Source: Heligmosomoides polygyrus polygyrus (lineage: Eukaryota > Nematoda > Chromadorea > Rhabditida > Heligmosomidae). From it: a stretch of DNA of 64,000 nucleotides. Below, one piece after another: positions 54,601 to 64,000 of this stretch (position 1 is its first letter; the number at the start of each line of letters is the position of its first letter). The notes under the pieces are model-generated. The model had not been told where the DNA came from. It saw only the letters and a list, made by a program, of their open reading frames with translations, and made no database searches. The stretch spans positions 8,928,001 through 8,992,000 of the forward strand of contig OX377202.1 in the NCBI GenBank assembly GCA_947396885.1. The letters are read 5' to 3'. The translations under genes and the position numbers were made by a program.

Positions 54601-54795
54601 TCGGAAGAATGAGTGCTCAAAATTCAGGTGGAATAAAATTCATTTAGACCGTTAGATAGTCCTTCTCGATCTAATCCGGTTTCTGGAAAAATTCCTTGGA
54701 AATGATGAAAATGAATAGAGTTATGGCAAAAGAACAAAAAGAACGCGGTCAACGTGCCTACCGCGCCCTTTTTCCAATCCTTATGGTGGGTATTG
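51681..54795. mobile_element. long-inverted-repeat element FB1, TA duplication
   Basis: A 3115 bp element starts CAATACCCACCATAAGG and ends CCTTATGGTGGGTATTG. The arms, 51681-52562 and 53921-54795, are about 880 bp and highly similar. TA flanks both sides (51679-51680 and 54796-54797) inside an S2 SINE. Each arm holds matching open frames of 110 and about 92-96 codons, best explained by arm similarity. They are not recognised as transposase. The 1.36 kb centre holds an S1 copy. Terminus and TA duplication resemble FB2 (16066-19889). Confidence 0.75.
53255..53520 (+). repeat. SINE-like S1 copy inside FB1
   Basis: The body CGAGGTCGATAATCTGGCAC and the tail ATTAGATGTAGAATGCGTGG match family S1, with GGTTCTCGGTTTCTGCCC as a decayed B-box region. 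Confidence 0.5.
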
Positions 54796-54894
54796 TACAC
54801 CACCGGCGCTGTTTGATCGAACGTAACATGCACACCTCGTGCGACCCGTCAGCACTAACCAGTATATCGGGGTAATTAAGTCGGACCCAATTTA

Positions 54895-55345
54895 TAGATT
54901 CTTACATCGAAAGTTCGAGTTGCAAAGGGCATAAAGAGAGGCACAGCCTCTGGACCGGACTATATTTTCGCCGACCTTCTTCGGCTGGAGCACAAACGAC
55001 GTTCGTCGAGCATGACATCCTACCTTCAAAAGGAACTAGCCTCTGACCAGTGGAAGAACTCTAGGTACTGTCCTTCTTCACAAGAAGGGGACAAATACCG
55101 TCCTCTATAATCGCCTACTGAGTGTGTTTTACAAGCTCTTCACGAAGATTATTCCTCCACGCTATCAAGGACACTGGAAGAAGCGCAAGTTGAGAAGCAT
55201 GTTGGATTCTGAAAGGAATTCTGCTGCATTACATCCAGACCGTCTCGAGGATCATTGAGGTTTGTTGGGAATGCAGTCTGCCCCTAGTCCTCACCTCTTT
55301 TGGTTAGGAGAAAGCATTCGACAGCAATCGCCAACGTCTCTCTTC
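54895..55345 (+). pseudogene. RTE-type reverse transcriptase fragment
   Basis: Frames in pieces give WTGLYFRRPSSA, then QTVSRIIEVCWECSLPLVLT and EKAFDS (RT palm motif A region, with F..D preserved as KAFDS). Frameshifts and stops are frequent. It starts immediately right of the split S2 SINE. Confidence 0.55.
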
Positions 55346-57545
55346 TTGAATCCTCGGCATTGTAAGTTGTGAGCTGGTGTATATTGTGCCACACGAGGTG
55401 GATCTTTATTTCGCAGGGCCTGACGTTTCGACTCCACGTCGTCATCAGAGGCGGGAACATGGTGCACAAGTTTATCTTGCGCTTTACTTCACCAAGCGCC
55501 TTAACTGCCCTAGCATTTTCGACCTACACCAACGACCACAGTAAGAGTCCAAATGGAAGAAATGAGTCCACCAGTTGGATCCACCGTAAGGGCTGATTCG
55601 AAAAATGGAAGGTGACCAGGGGATAGATCCATGAACCGCTCTCTCTAATGGTGAAAATACCGCTGATACGACATTCATCAACAGCAGGTTTGGTGGTATT
55701 TTCACCGTTAGAAGGCGGTAAGTGGGTGATGAATCTGTCCCCAGTAGAGGCGAATGAGGCACACCAGGGTCGACCTTGTTCAGTTCACAATTAGGCTCAA
55801 ACGGCAAGAAGTCACTCGTCATAGAAAGGCACTCAGTTCGGTTGTTCATCACCGGCCATTCACAATTTTAGCCATTGAGGGAGATATTTCCGTAAGCAGA
55901 GCGTTAGAAGCATTCTGCGGCCAGATTCTTCAACGAATTACATAAATTTAACGGTGAAAATACTGTCGAAATCCCTGATAACGAGGCTTGTCAGCGAAGT
56001 ATATCGCTTGCTGGTAAACCAGGATCGGGATTTCGGCAGTATTTTCACCGTTAAATGTCTGAAAGTCGTTGATGAATCTGGCCCCTGGATGAAATAATCG
56101 CCTTTCTCTGACGAATGAGGTCCTGCCACTTGTGCCTCATTGTGAACTGTAGCAGACCGCTCGGTGATACTGATGCACAGTGATGATGATAGGAACAGAG
56201 TACGGGACACTTGCCCAATCAAGGGATTTGCCGTCTTGAAATTGACAAAGTTTAAGCTCTGCTTGAGGAGCTGTATATCTTCTCCAAGCGCCAAATATGT
56301 CATACTTGACTCGGGAATAGATTGGCTTATTAAGTCGATCCATCAAAATGTGTGGGATGCTTGAGGCGTGATGGAAGATCAGATGGAAGATCTTGTCAGG
56401 CTGCGGCCAGAGGCAGACGGACTCATCACGTCAGGCCTTCATTTTCTGCTCTCATTTTTCCTTGATTTTAGGGACTTTTCTAATCTTAATAGCCTTTTCG
56501 GATGTCTGACTTCGTCGCGGTAATATCGTGTGCTGTAGAGTTATAGGTGGTTTAATTACCCAAGTTTGAGGCTGCGAATAAAGAATTCGGTCTGTCGGAT
56601 GTGAAATCCTGAGTGGCAAGTGGCGAGCTAGTATTGGAAGAAACGACAGAGAGATGAGTAAGCTCTATTGGAGAGGCGTCGTTTCTCCGCATCTCCAAGT
56701 GCACGTCTCATTGAAGAGGTTGTGACTCTGAGAAGATGTTCCGGACGGCTCTACCTTGGGAGAATTCGCCTGCACCTAATGACACGATGCACACTCTGCT
56801 GTGAAGTTCGACAGCGGCGCTTGGCACCCAAGAACGTCGTCTTCAAACATCGGCCTTTTTTGCGCGAGTTTGTCTCGACGATGTGTGGAGAGCGCGGCGT
56901 ACTGCGGTCAAACGTAGACATGTGTCGCCGTCGCCGGTAGCAGCACTGGGGCAAACATTTGTCTTTCATGAGGGTCTTCGAATGCTGCGAAGCACCGTCG
57001 CACGTGAAAGCGAGGAGCAGCAGCGGCGGAAATCACACCGACAAACCCACATCGCCAACTGCTTTTTGCAGCTGTCCGTGATGGAATAGGAATACGGCGA
57101 GTTTCGCGGAAGCTCTCGAGACCTACAGGTTGTGCGAGGTTTTGCAGAGTCGGCAGTTAAGGCTGTTGGCTTGCCGTTTAGTGCCAAATTACCAGGCCGG
57201 ACCGATAGTTTTGGCCGTTTCAGTGCTTTGAATGTTCTTTATTTCAGTTTTGCCTTCCATGAGTTGGTAGGTCTTCCTACCATTGCGTAGGGAAGGGTGA
57301 AGAAGACGAAGAACATTCTGCGGCTGCGTGCCCACCTAATCGACTCCACTGCTCTTCCAATCCTAACGCAATCCTCACAAGGAGAGCCTCCAAACTTACA
57401 GTGAGCTTTTAGGATGGAATTTTAACAGGATGTAGGATCCAAAACCATAGTTAATTTTTCCGGAATGCTTTTCAGTGATCGAAAAAGGCGTTGAGAACGT
57501 GGGCGCGGAGTTCATCACGCCTTGCTGCCACACCCTGAATGTAGT
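55346..57545. other. no supported gene; two small palindromes
   Basis: 55645-55745 and 55948-56090 each carry inverted GGTGAAAATAC and GTATTTTCACC blocks and an ATGAATCTGKCCCC end, so they are small MITEs related by the last motif to the 5308 family. Open frames at 56668-56969 occur on both strands, and I could not assign either. Otherwise nothing is recognised. Confidence 0.35.
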
Positions 57546-57680
57546 TGGTCGGCGCAGTGGATGGTGATGTCGCCTCTCGGGCGTACCGAATGGGTTTTAT
57601 GGTTCTGTCTCCGGCGTCGCCAAAATTTTTGCCCATATTGAGTCGTTATTATTATGTGCTTGCGTGATCACAGGAGTCAA
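57546..57680 (+). repeat. tRNA-derived SINE-like element, S3
   Basis: TCGGCGCAGTGGATGG (A-box-like), GGGTTTTATGGTTCTGTC (decayed B-box), and the tail TTGAGTCGTTATTATTATG to ACAGGAGTCAA. It is paired with an inverted copy at 58257-58390. Confidence 0.5.
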
Positions 57681-57839
57681 TTTGTACACGATTAATGCTT
57701 TTAGTAAGCAAATATAGCCTTTTTGTGCTGTTTGTGTGGATTTTGCTACATACAGCCAAGACGGAATCTTGAAGGTAAGCCAATTGCATCGAATACCATA
57801 CAAACTGGATTCCATTCGCACGCGTTTGTTCGATTGCAG

Positions 57840-58096
57840 ATTTTAAGCTGGACCTGCCGGCATTCTGTGCTCCGGTATTCCGCTCCTGTATAGCATACGC
57901 GTGGGTGGCAGCTGGATATGTTGGTGGTCACCCGGGACACCTCTCTACGCCCACTGATTATGCCTTCGAGGAAGAAGACGTGGAGATGCCTTGCCATGGA
58001 GAGGAAGATTGTTCATCTCTAGCGTATGTAAGATGCTGCTGGTGTGTCAAGCGTTTATGTTTTGAATGTTTCATAGTTCTATATCATATTTGTTGA
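57840..58096 (+). CDS. orphan terminal exon, Cys/His-rich C-terminus
   Basis: The acceptor TTCGATTGCAG is followed by a frame open for 85 codons (2-nt phase offset) to TGA 58094-58096, with AATAAA at 58111. The peptide starts FKLDLPAFCAPVF, passes an acidic FEEEDVEMPCHGEEDC block and ends YVRCCWCVKRLCFECF then YHIC. The C-x2-C-x4-C-x2-C-x5-H layout recalls the cysteine-rich tail of piggyBac-type transposases, but no DDE domain is seen upstream, so that identity is only a suggestion. It could equally be the end of a host gene. Confidence 0.4.
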
Positions 58097-58256
58097 TTAT
58101 CATTGTCAGCAATAAACAAAGTTACTTCATGTGAGCAAGAAGATTTTTATGTTCGCGATCCAGCAGAATAATACAGTGCGAATGCGATATGAGAGGTAAC
58201 TCAAATGAAAGCGCAAAAGGGGCTATGTTTACTTACTGAAAGCATTACTCGTGTAC

Positions 58257-58390
58257 TTGACTCCTGTGATCCAGCAAACCCATAATAATAACGACCCGAT
58301 GTGTGCAAAACGTTGGCGATTCCGGGGACCGAACCATAAAACCCACTTGGTACACCCGAGAGGCAACGTAGCTACCCACTGTGCCAACGA
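58257..58390 (-). repeat. tRNA-derived SINE-like element, S3
   Basis: The minus strand begins CGTTGGCACAGTGGGTAGC, a perfect A-box (TGGCACAGTGGG). It has GGTTCGGTCCC as B-box and GCCAACG closing a 7 bp acceptor-like stem with CGTTGGC. The T-arm does not pair, so it is a SINE rather than a tRNA gene. Confidence 0.55.
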
Positions 58391-58630
58391 ACCACGTTCG
58401 TGTTAGGTGACAGCAAGGCGTGATCAACTTGGCGCTCACGTTTTCACCCGCCGTTTTTCGACCACGGAAGAGCATTCCGAAAAAAGTTAACTACGGCTCA
58501 GGACTTTCCTCACGGGGCCCTATATCCTGTAAAAATTTCATTGCAAAAGCCCGACGCAACTTTGAAGTCTCTCGTTGTCATAAACGTGCGCCCTACGAAA
58601 GCAGAAGAACACGCTTCCGGCAGAATGTAA

Positions 58631-58773
58631 AGGCCCCCACAGAGTTCTGCGGCAGCGTCGCGGCCCTATGCTTAACCATAGGGCAGAGACGCAGAGCTCG
58701 CCGCCGGCGGCGTCTCTGCCCTATCCTTAACCATAGTGGCGAGCGGCGTTGTCGCAGAACTCTGTGGGGGCCT
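58631..58773. mobile_element. palindromic element F, TAA target duplication
   Basis: AGGCCCCCACAGAGTTCTGC pairs with its inverse at the right end, with TAA at 58628-58630 and 58774-58776. Arms and loop match element E (50179-50316). It is 143 bp and nearly perfectly palindromic. Confidence 0.8.
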
Positions 58774-59030
58774 TAAGACCCTCATGACTAAGAATCGAGT
58801 GGACGATACCCGAACTGGCACGACTCCCTCAAGAGAGTGAAGCGTTCGTAGTACCGATCCATGGCAATACCTCTAAAAATAGGTGAATCAGGAACGTTAC
58901 GTACCTCCGTGACGCTCGCTGGAAGCGGCACCTTAGTGATGCTCGACTGGACTAGACTGATACGAAATAGAGATGAACGAAGAAGTTGCTAGCGTTCGAG
59001 AAATTCGACTGTCAATGGCATAATAGATTA

Positions 59031-60332
59031 TACAGGGCGGCTCCTCATTATTTGCGCGTAGTTCATTACTAATAACTTCAACAACAACAAAAAAACAACA
59101 GTTTTACAGTTTGATACAACTTCTATATAGAGCAATGCCTAGCAATGATTCATTCGAGAAGATGTTGGAAATGAGCTCCTTTTGCAGTACTACAGGACTT
59201 CAGTCTCTTCTCCACCGATATCACTGTGGGCCGCAGGAAGGTGACGTCGACAGATATGGTCCCACGCCTTCTGAAGTGATGCTTTGAGAGCGTTCAAACT
59301 TTGGTGACTCTTCCTTCTGCTGCAAGTAGCCTCACACAGCGAAATCCATTGGATTCACATCAGACGAGCTAGGTGGCCAGAAGTCCTTCGTCCAGTAGCC
59401 AGGCAAGTGACTCTCGCAGAATGCCAGTGTGGATCCCGCAGATCGAGCAGGTGCCCAGTCCTGTTGGAGCACGCATTGACCACTGACAAAATTTTCAGCA
59501 ACCCAGAGGAGAACAACATCGCGCAGCATTTTTCTTGGTAGACTTTAGCGCTGATTTTCACTGAACGGTCGACGAAAACCAGAGTTGTCTTCTTGTCCAG
59601 GGTAATGCCCGCCCATACCACTACAGATTTCGGAAAAAGAGTCCTGTTGAGAACACGACGTTGAGAAGACCTGCTTCTGGATGGAGGCAGCAACTGACGC
59701 TGATTCTGTGAGTTGTGTGCCACTTCAATGGTAAAAATCTTCTCGTCCGTCCAGATGACGTTTGACAAGCGGCCCTGCTGGATGTCCTTTAGCAACAACT
59801 TGGATTCTTCCAATCTAATCTGCACGGCAGCTCCCGTAAGGGCTTGTTCGCGACAAAGGCGATAACTGCGAAGCCCAAGATCCTGTTTGACGATCTTCTG
59901 TATTGCTCTGCGGGAAACCCCAAGGTCTACGGCCATCCGATTCATGCTAACTCCATTGTTTCGGTCGATTCTCTTTTTGATGACCTTTCGAAGGCGGAGA
60001 GTGTTCACAGTACGTGGTCTGCCAGATCTCTTCCTCAGTTCGACCGTTCCTTCCTCTCTGTACTGTTTCACAAGGTGTTGGACTGTTCTGGCAGAAATGT
60101 GAAGTCGTCGAGCGATCTCTGCTGCAGAATGTCCTTTATCGGCGAGATGAGCGATGGTGGAACGATGTGGTGAAGCTTTCAAGCATTGTCGAGGGTATTG
60201 AGTGTATTGCCTTGCTTGGTTTTTGTATATAGTTCCCTCATTCCAGAAAAATCCTAATAATTGATCTCCCGCCATTTTCAAAAATACAGTAGCGGTTGGA
60301 ATTTCGCGCAAGAAATTAGGACCCACCCTGTA
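59031..60332 (-). mobile_element. Tc1/mariner DD37D element, near-complete copy
   Basis: The inverted ends CAGGGCGGCTCCTCATTATT and the inverse of CAGGGTGGGTCCTAATTTCT lie inside TA borders (59031-59032 and 60331-60332). The minus strand encodes an N-terminal helix-turn-helix (HLADKGHSAAEIARRL), GRPRTV, WTDEKIF (first Asp), QDWAPA (second Asp) and NPMDF (third Asp). Exactly 37 residues separate the second and third Asp, the DD37D (maT-type) spacing. One frameshift near 59520 splits the frame, so the copy is probably inactive but close to intact. Confidence 0.9.
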
Positions 60333-60454
60333 TTTGTCTGGCGAACTATGGCTGCCAACTGATCAATTTGACGTGACTATGCAAGGTGAACTCATCGTTT
60401 TAAGAAATAATAAAGCGATCACACAGTGCTAAGTGATGAGAAAAGGTTCCTAGG

Positions 60455-60810
60455 TAAGCTGCCACAACAATGTTTTGTTGCGATCAAAACTTCTAGCGCC
60501 AGGCGGGACTCGAACCCGCACCTCCCTCTGACCGGGCGGGAATGCTCTACGCCATTACACCACCGGCGCCGTTTGATCGAACGCAACATCCACACCTCGT
60601 GGGACCGATCAGCACCCACCCGTATCCGGGATGAGCTGGCCGCTGATATCAGCATGGGACCAGTTAAGCTGATGGTCTTGATAGAAACAGTTCAAATCAG
60701 TTTCTTTAAGCCTCAATTGGCTGGTACTGATCGCAACAAAACATCGTTGTGACAGCTTACAACCTCGGTACCAGCCAATTGAGGCTTAAAGAAACTGATT
60801 TGAACTGTTC
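60455..60810 (-). repeat. SINE-like S2 composite with long inverted repeat
   Basis: The minus-strand S2 head includes GGTGCGGGTTCGAGTCCCGC. The adjoining 60690-60807 is a near-perfect inverted repeat: TTCAAATCAGTTTCTTTAAG with AATTGGCTGGTAC pairs with its inverse around a loop containing the S2 tail ACAAAACATCGTTGT. Confidence 0.6.
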
Positions 60811-61350
60811 CTAGGTAAATTTACTATTTCTACGAAAATGACAGTCTCCACGCTCTCATTTTGCCTATAAATTTCGACCGTCACAGAAAGTTATTGTTCT
60901 TTGATGTTCAGTTTCGGTCAAAAACACCCTACTGAAATCTGATTCACACGCTTTTTCGAGGCCGTTCTTGCCAACCAGCTGTTCGTGCATGATGTGTCGG
61001 AATTCCTTTGAGCTGAGCAAAAACAACAAGAGACCACCACACGACGACAGAAAGCAACATCGCTCAACACACGACGTCAATAAAACTTGAAAAAGCTGCA
61101 GGGCCATTTGTCTTATTGCAACGTAGCAGCTGGACGACTGACTGGTTCACTGCTCGCGCACAGAACCTGCATCACTTGCGCCACTGGTCTTCGTTTCTCT
61201 TTGATGAGCATGGTTCGCTAAACAGCATGAGGATAGGTCAGGCTAGTTAGAATTAAGGACGGCGTTTGTCAACTCATCTTCAGGAAGGCCGCATATTTCA
61301 CTTTTATGGGATGTCGTTAAGGTAGTTAGAAGGGGGAAATTCGCATATAG
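60811..61350. other. no recognisable feature
   Basis: I see no supported exon, tRNA or known repeat family here. Confidence 0.3.
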
Positions 61351-61610
61351 GGCACGTGTAGCGCAGTCGGAGGACGTGCCGGCTGTCGCGTGCACCCGGC
61401 GCCAGCCTCTTTGTTCGGAATTCCTGCCCAGGCCAATCAAGCATACCATCCCTCCGTGGTCGATGAATTGGTACCGAACTTGTCTGGGAAGGATAAAGCG
61501 CTGAATTGCTCATCGACTGGTCGCAGCAAATCATTGTATGGCCAAACATGCATTCAAAGTCACCCCCACGACATCCCGCGGAAGCAGAATGCGTGGCGCA
61601 ACACCGGAAG
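61351..61610 (+). repeat. tRNA-derived SINE-like element, S1
   Basis: This is one of the best heads of the family. GTAGCGCAGTCGG matches the A-box consensus, and TTGTTCGGAATTCC is a damaged B-box. The body is CTTGTCTGGGAAGGATAAAG and the tail CCCGCGGAAGCAGAATGCG. Confidence 0.6.
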
Positions 61611-61844
61611 GAAAACTCGTCGTTTCGTCTGGAATGTCTCACATTCCTATCGCCTTCGATGTTCGAATTCCTATCGTATTTCCAGTTGTGTTTTTCCTCA
61701 ATTTTTCTTACCCTTATCTTCTGCAGTTGATAAGAAGAATAAAGCACGGTGTTACTCAATCCATTTTGGGATGCGCCGAACATATCCAATAACTTGTAGT
61801 AACCATCTGATAGTTTCGTCGATAATCGAATATCGGAGATGCCG

Positions 61845-62145
61845 TCGTGTGGGCCGAGTCGTCAAAAATTAGGTGGGCCGTCCACGCAATACGCTTCGCA
61901 GACATTAGCTGGACGAGCACTGTTACCGACTGGATTCCGCGGACGTCAAGACAACAGCAGGATGCCCAGCAACGTGTTGGTCGAACTTCTTCGTGTAAAC
62001 CCTGAACGAGCGACACGACGCTCTTCCTGTGCCTTGAGCGAGGAGGATCCATTGGAGCACTCTGGCACGCGAAAGGGACGAATGGAAACGCTGCTGCTAC
62101 CCGTTCGAGAGCTCGAAGATCAACAGGACGACAGGTGATACAGGT
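61845..62145 (+). pseudogene. RTE-type retrotransposon 3' end
   Basis: Plus-strand frames give ESSKIRWAVHAIRFADISWT, then GGSIGALWHAKGTNGNAAAT and the 3' UTR start GGTGATACAGGTGAA. It is 5' truncated, and the order and ends match the relics in introns 3, 13 and 16. Confidence 0.6.
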
Positions 62146-62340
62146 GAATCAGCTAATGAGCAAGCCAGTCACTGTCTCTCTTGGACGAGTCCTGTAGCAA
62201 TTCGCCGACTTCGGAAGGGAGGAAGGTTAAGTTGGCCTGAGCGGAACATGAACCACGAGCTCTCAATTCGAGGTGCACACGACACCTCCTCTGATTGCAC
62301 TAGTACGCGACCAGCAAATGATGACAACTGATATTGGTTA

Positions 62341-64000
62341 CCTGCTTTAAAACCTACCAAACGGCCAACATATTCAGATGATTCCTACCTTCAATTGTCA
62401 ACTTCCAGCAAAATCCATAAAATCGATCGATAACTATCGGCCCATTGATATTGTGTGTTTGTTGTGAAGCACAAGCAACACACGTACCTCTCACCTTCAA
62501 CTGTCAACTTCCAGCAAAATCGATAAAATCGATCGATTAGGGCCCACTAAACACGTGGTTCCAATCCCTAATTGTCACCTTCCAGCAAAACCGATAAAAT
62601 CGATCGATAACTATTAGCCTATTGATATTGTGTATTTGTTGTGAAGCATAAGCAACACACGTAGTTCCCACCTTCAGCTGTCAGCTTCCAGCAACGTCGA
62701 TAAGATCGATCGATAACTATTAGCCCATTGATATTGTGTGTTTGTTGTGAAATATAAGCCATACACGTAGTCACCACCATCAGTTGTCAACTTCCAGCAA
62801 AATCGATAAAATGGATCGATTAGGGCTCACTAAACATGTAGTTCCCACCTTCAGTTGTCAGCCTTCAGCAACATCGATAAGATCGATCGATAACTATTAG
62901 CCCATTGATATTGTGTGTTTGTTGTGAAGCATAAGCAACACATGTACCTCTCACCTTCAACTGTCAACTTCCAGCAAAATCGATAAAATCGATCGATTAG
63001 GGCTCACTAAACATGTAGTTCCCACCTTCAGTTGTCAGCTTCCAGCAAAACCGATAAAATCAATCGATAACTATTAGCCCATTGATATTGTGTGTTTGTT
63101 GTGATGCATAAGCAACACTCGTACCTCTCACCTTCAACTGTCAACTTCCAGCAAAATCGATAAAATCGATCGATTAGGGCTCACTGAACACGTAGTTCCC
63201 ATCCTTATTTGTCACCTTCCAGCAAAACCGATAAAATCAATCGATAACTATTAGCCCATTGATATTGTGTGTTTGTTGTGATGCATAAGCAACACTCGTA
63301 CCTCTCACCTTCAACTGTCAACTTCCAGCAAAATCGATAAAATCGATCGATTAGGGCTCACTGAACACGTAGTTCCCATCCTTAATTGTCACCTTCCAGC
63401 AAAACCGATATTATCGATCGATAACTATAATATTAGCCCATTGATATTGTGTGTTTGTTACGAAGCATAAGCAACACACGTACCTCTCCCCTTCAACTGT
63501 CAACTCCCAGCAAAATCGATAAAATGGATCGATTAGGGCTCACTAAACATGTAATTCCCACCTTCAGTTGTCAGCTTTCAGCAACATCGATAAGATCGAT
63601 CGATAACTATTAGCCCATTGATATTGTGTGTTTGTTGTGATGCATAAGCAACACTCGTACCCCTCACCTTCAACTGTCAACTTCCAGCAAAATCGATAAA
63701 ATCGATCGATTAGGGCTCACTGAACACGTAGTTCCCATCCTTAATTGTCACCTTCCAGCAAAACCGATAAAATCAATCGATAACTATTAGCCCATTGATA
63801 TTGTGTGTTTGTTGTGAAGCATAAGCAACACAGGTACCTCGCACATTCAATACTGAACTCCCAGCAAAATCGATAAAGTCGACCGATAACTATAAGATAT
63901 TGTGTGTTTGTTGTGAAACATAAGCAATACACGTAGCACCACCTTCAGTTGTCAACTTCCAGCAAAGTCGATAAATTGGATCGATAACGGTTCCCAACAC
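62341..64000. repeat. satellite array with CGATAAAATCGATCGAT units
   Basis: From about 62385 to the window end a unit of roughly 175-180 bp repeats. Starts of the GTACCTCTCACCTTCAA segment lie near 62483, 62943, 63118, 63297, 63477, 63656 and 63833. Each unit is a dimer of two related halves, each with TTCCAGCAAAAYCGATAAAA followed by TCGATCGATAACTATTAGCC or TCGATCGATTAGGGCTCACT. Divergence between units is a few percent. The array continues beyond the window. The leading boundary (62341-62385) also occurs in myosin intron 3. Confidence 0.85.

Noticed and set aside
62385..64000. CRISPR-like array
   Set aside because: Units are contiguous and diverge gradually, with no unique spacers. It is a eukaryotic satellite.

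Overview
This window is nematode nuclear DNA. The evidence is a muscle myosin heavy chain gene split by many 56-85 nt introns with TTTCAG-type acceptors, surrounded by repeat families of the kind that fill the large genomes of strongylid (hookworm-group) nematodes. The nematode call is strong. The hookworm-group call is an inference from remembered similarity of the RTE, maT-type and SINE-like repeats and was not searched.

Layout. (1) 1-22.4 kb is repeat-dominated flank. It holds several palindromic elements, three copies of an element carrying an internal ~110 bp minisatellite (4.47, 5.5 and 8.97 kb), a minus-strand gene fragment of unknown function (3.3-3.7 kb), an orphan minus-strand terminal exon (9.9-10.1 kb), a Penelope-like retroelement whose GIY-YIG endonuclease lies upstream of its reverse transcriptase (10.6-14.0 kb), the 5' part of an RTE-type element (14.0-15.1 kb, minus), a 3.8 kb long-inverted-repeat element (16.07-19.89 kb) and a Tc1/mariner element (19.94-21.13 kb). 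(2) 22.47-50.69 kb is one complete class II muscle myosin heavy chain gene on the plus strand: 17 exons, 1936 residues, about 5.8 kb of coding sequence in 28.2 kb. (3) 51-64 kb is again repeat flank: a second long-inverted-repeat element (51.68-54.80 kb), RTE debris, an orphan plus-strand terminal exon with a poly(A) signal (57.84-58.10 kb), a DD37D Tc1/mariner copy (59.03-60.33 kb), tRNA-derived SINE-like repeats, and a ~180 bp satellite containing paired CGAT motifs that runs off the right edge.

The myosin introns are sharply bimodal. Nine are 58-85 nt and seven are 2.3-6.4 kb, and the long ones are filled with mobile elements. The clearest case is intron 13. Removing a 2699 bp hAT-like element with an exact 8 bp target duplication leaves a 63 nt intron, the same size as the small class. 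Intron 10 contains a Tc1/mariner element inserted into a DD34D mariner. Intron 16 contains palindromic elements nested several layers deep. At least seven palindromes in the window share TTA/TAA target duplications, and most also share a GGCC terminus, which suggests one PIF/Harbinger-like family with very different interiors.

Apart from the myosin there is no complete host gene that I can identify, and I see no operon, rRNA, CRISPR or confirmed functional tRNA.
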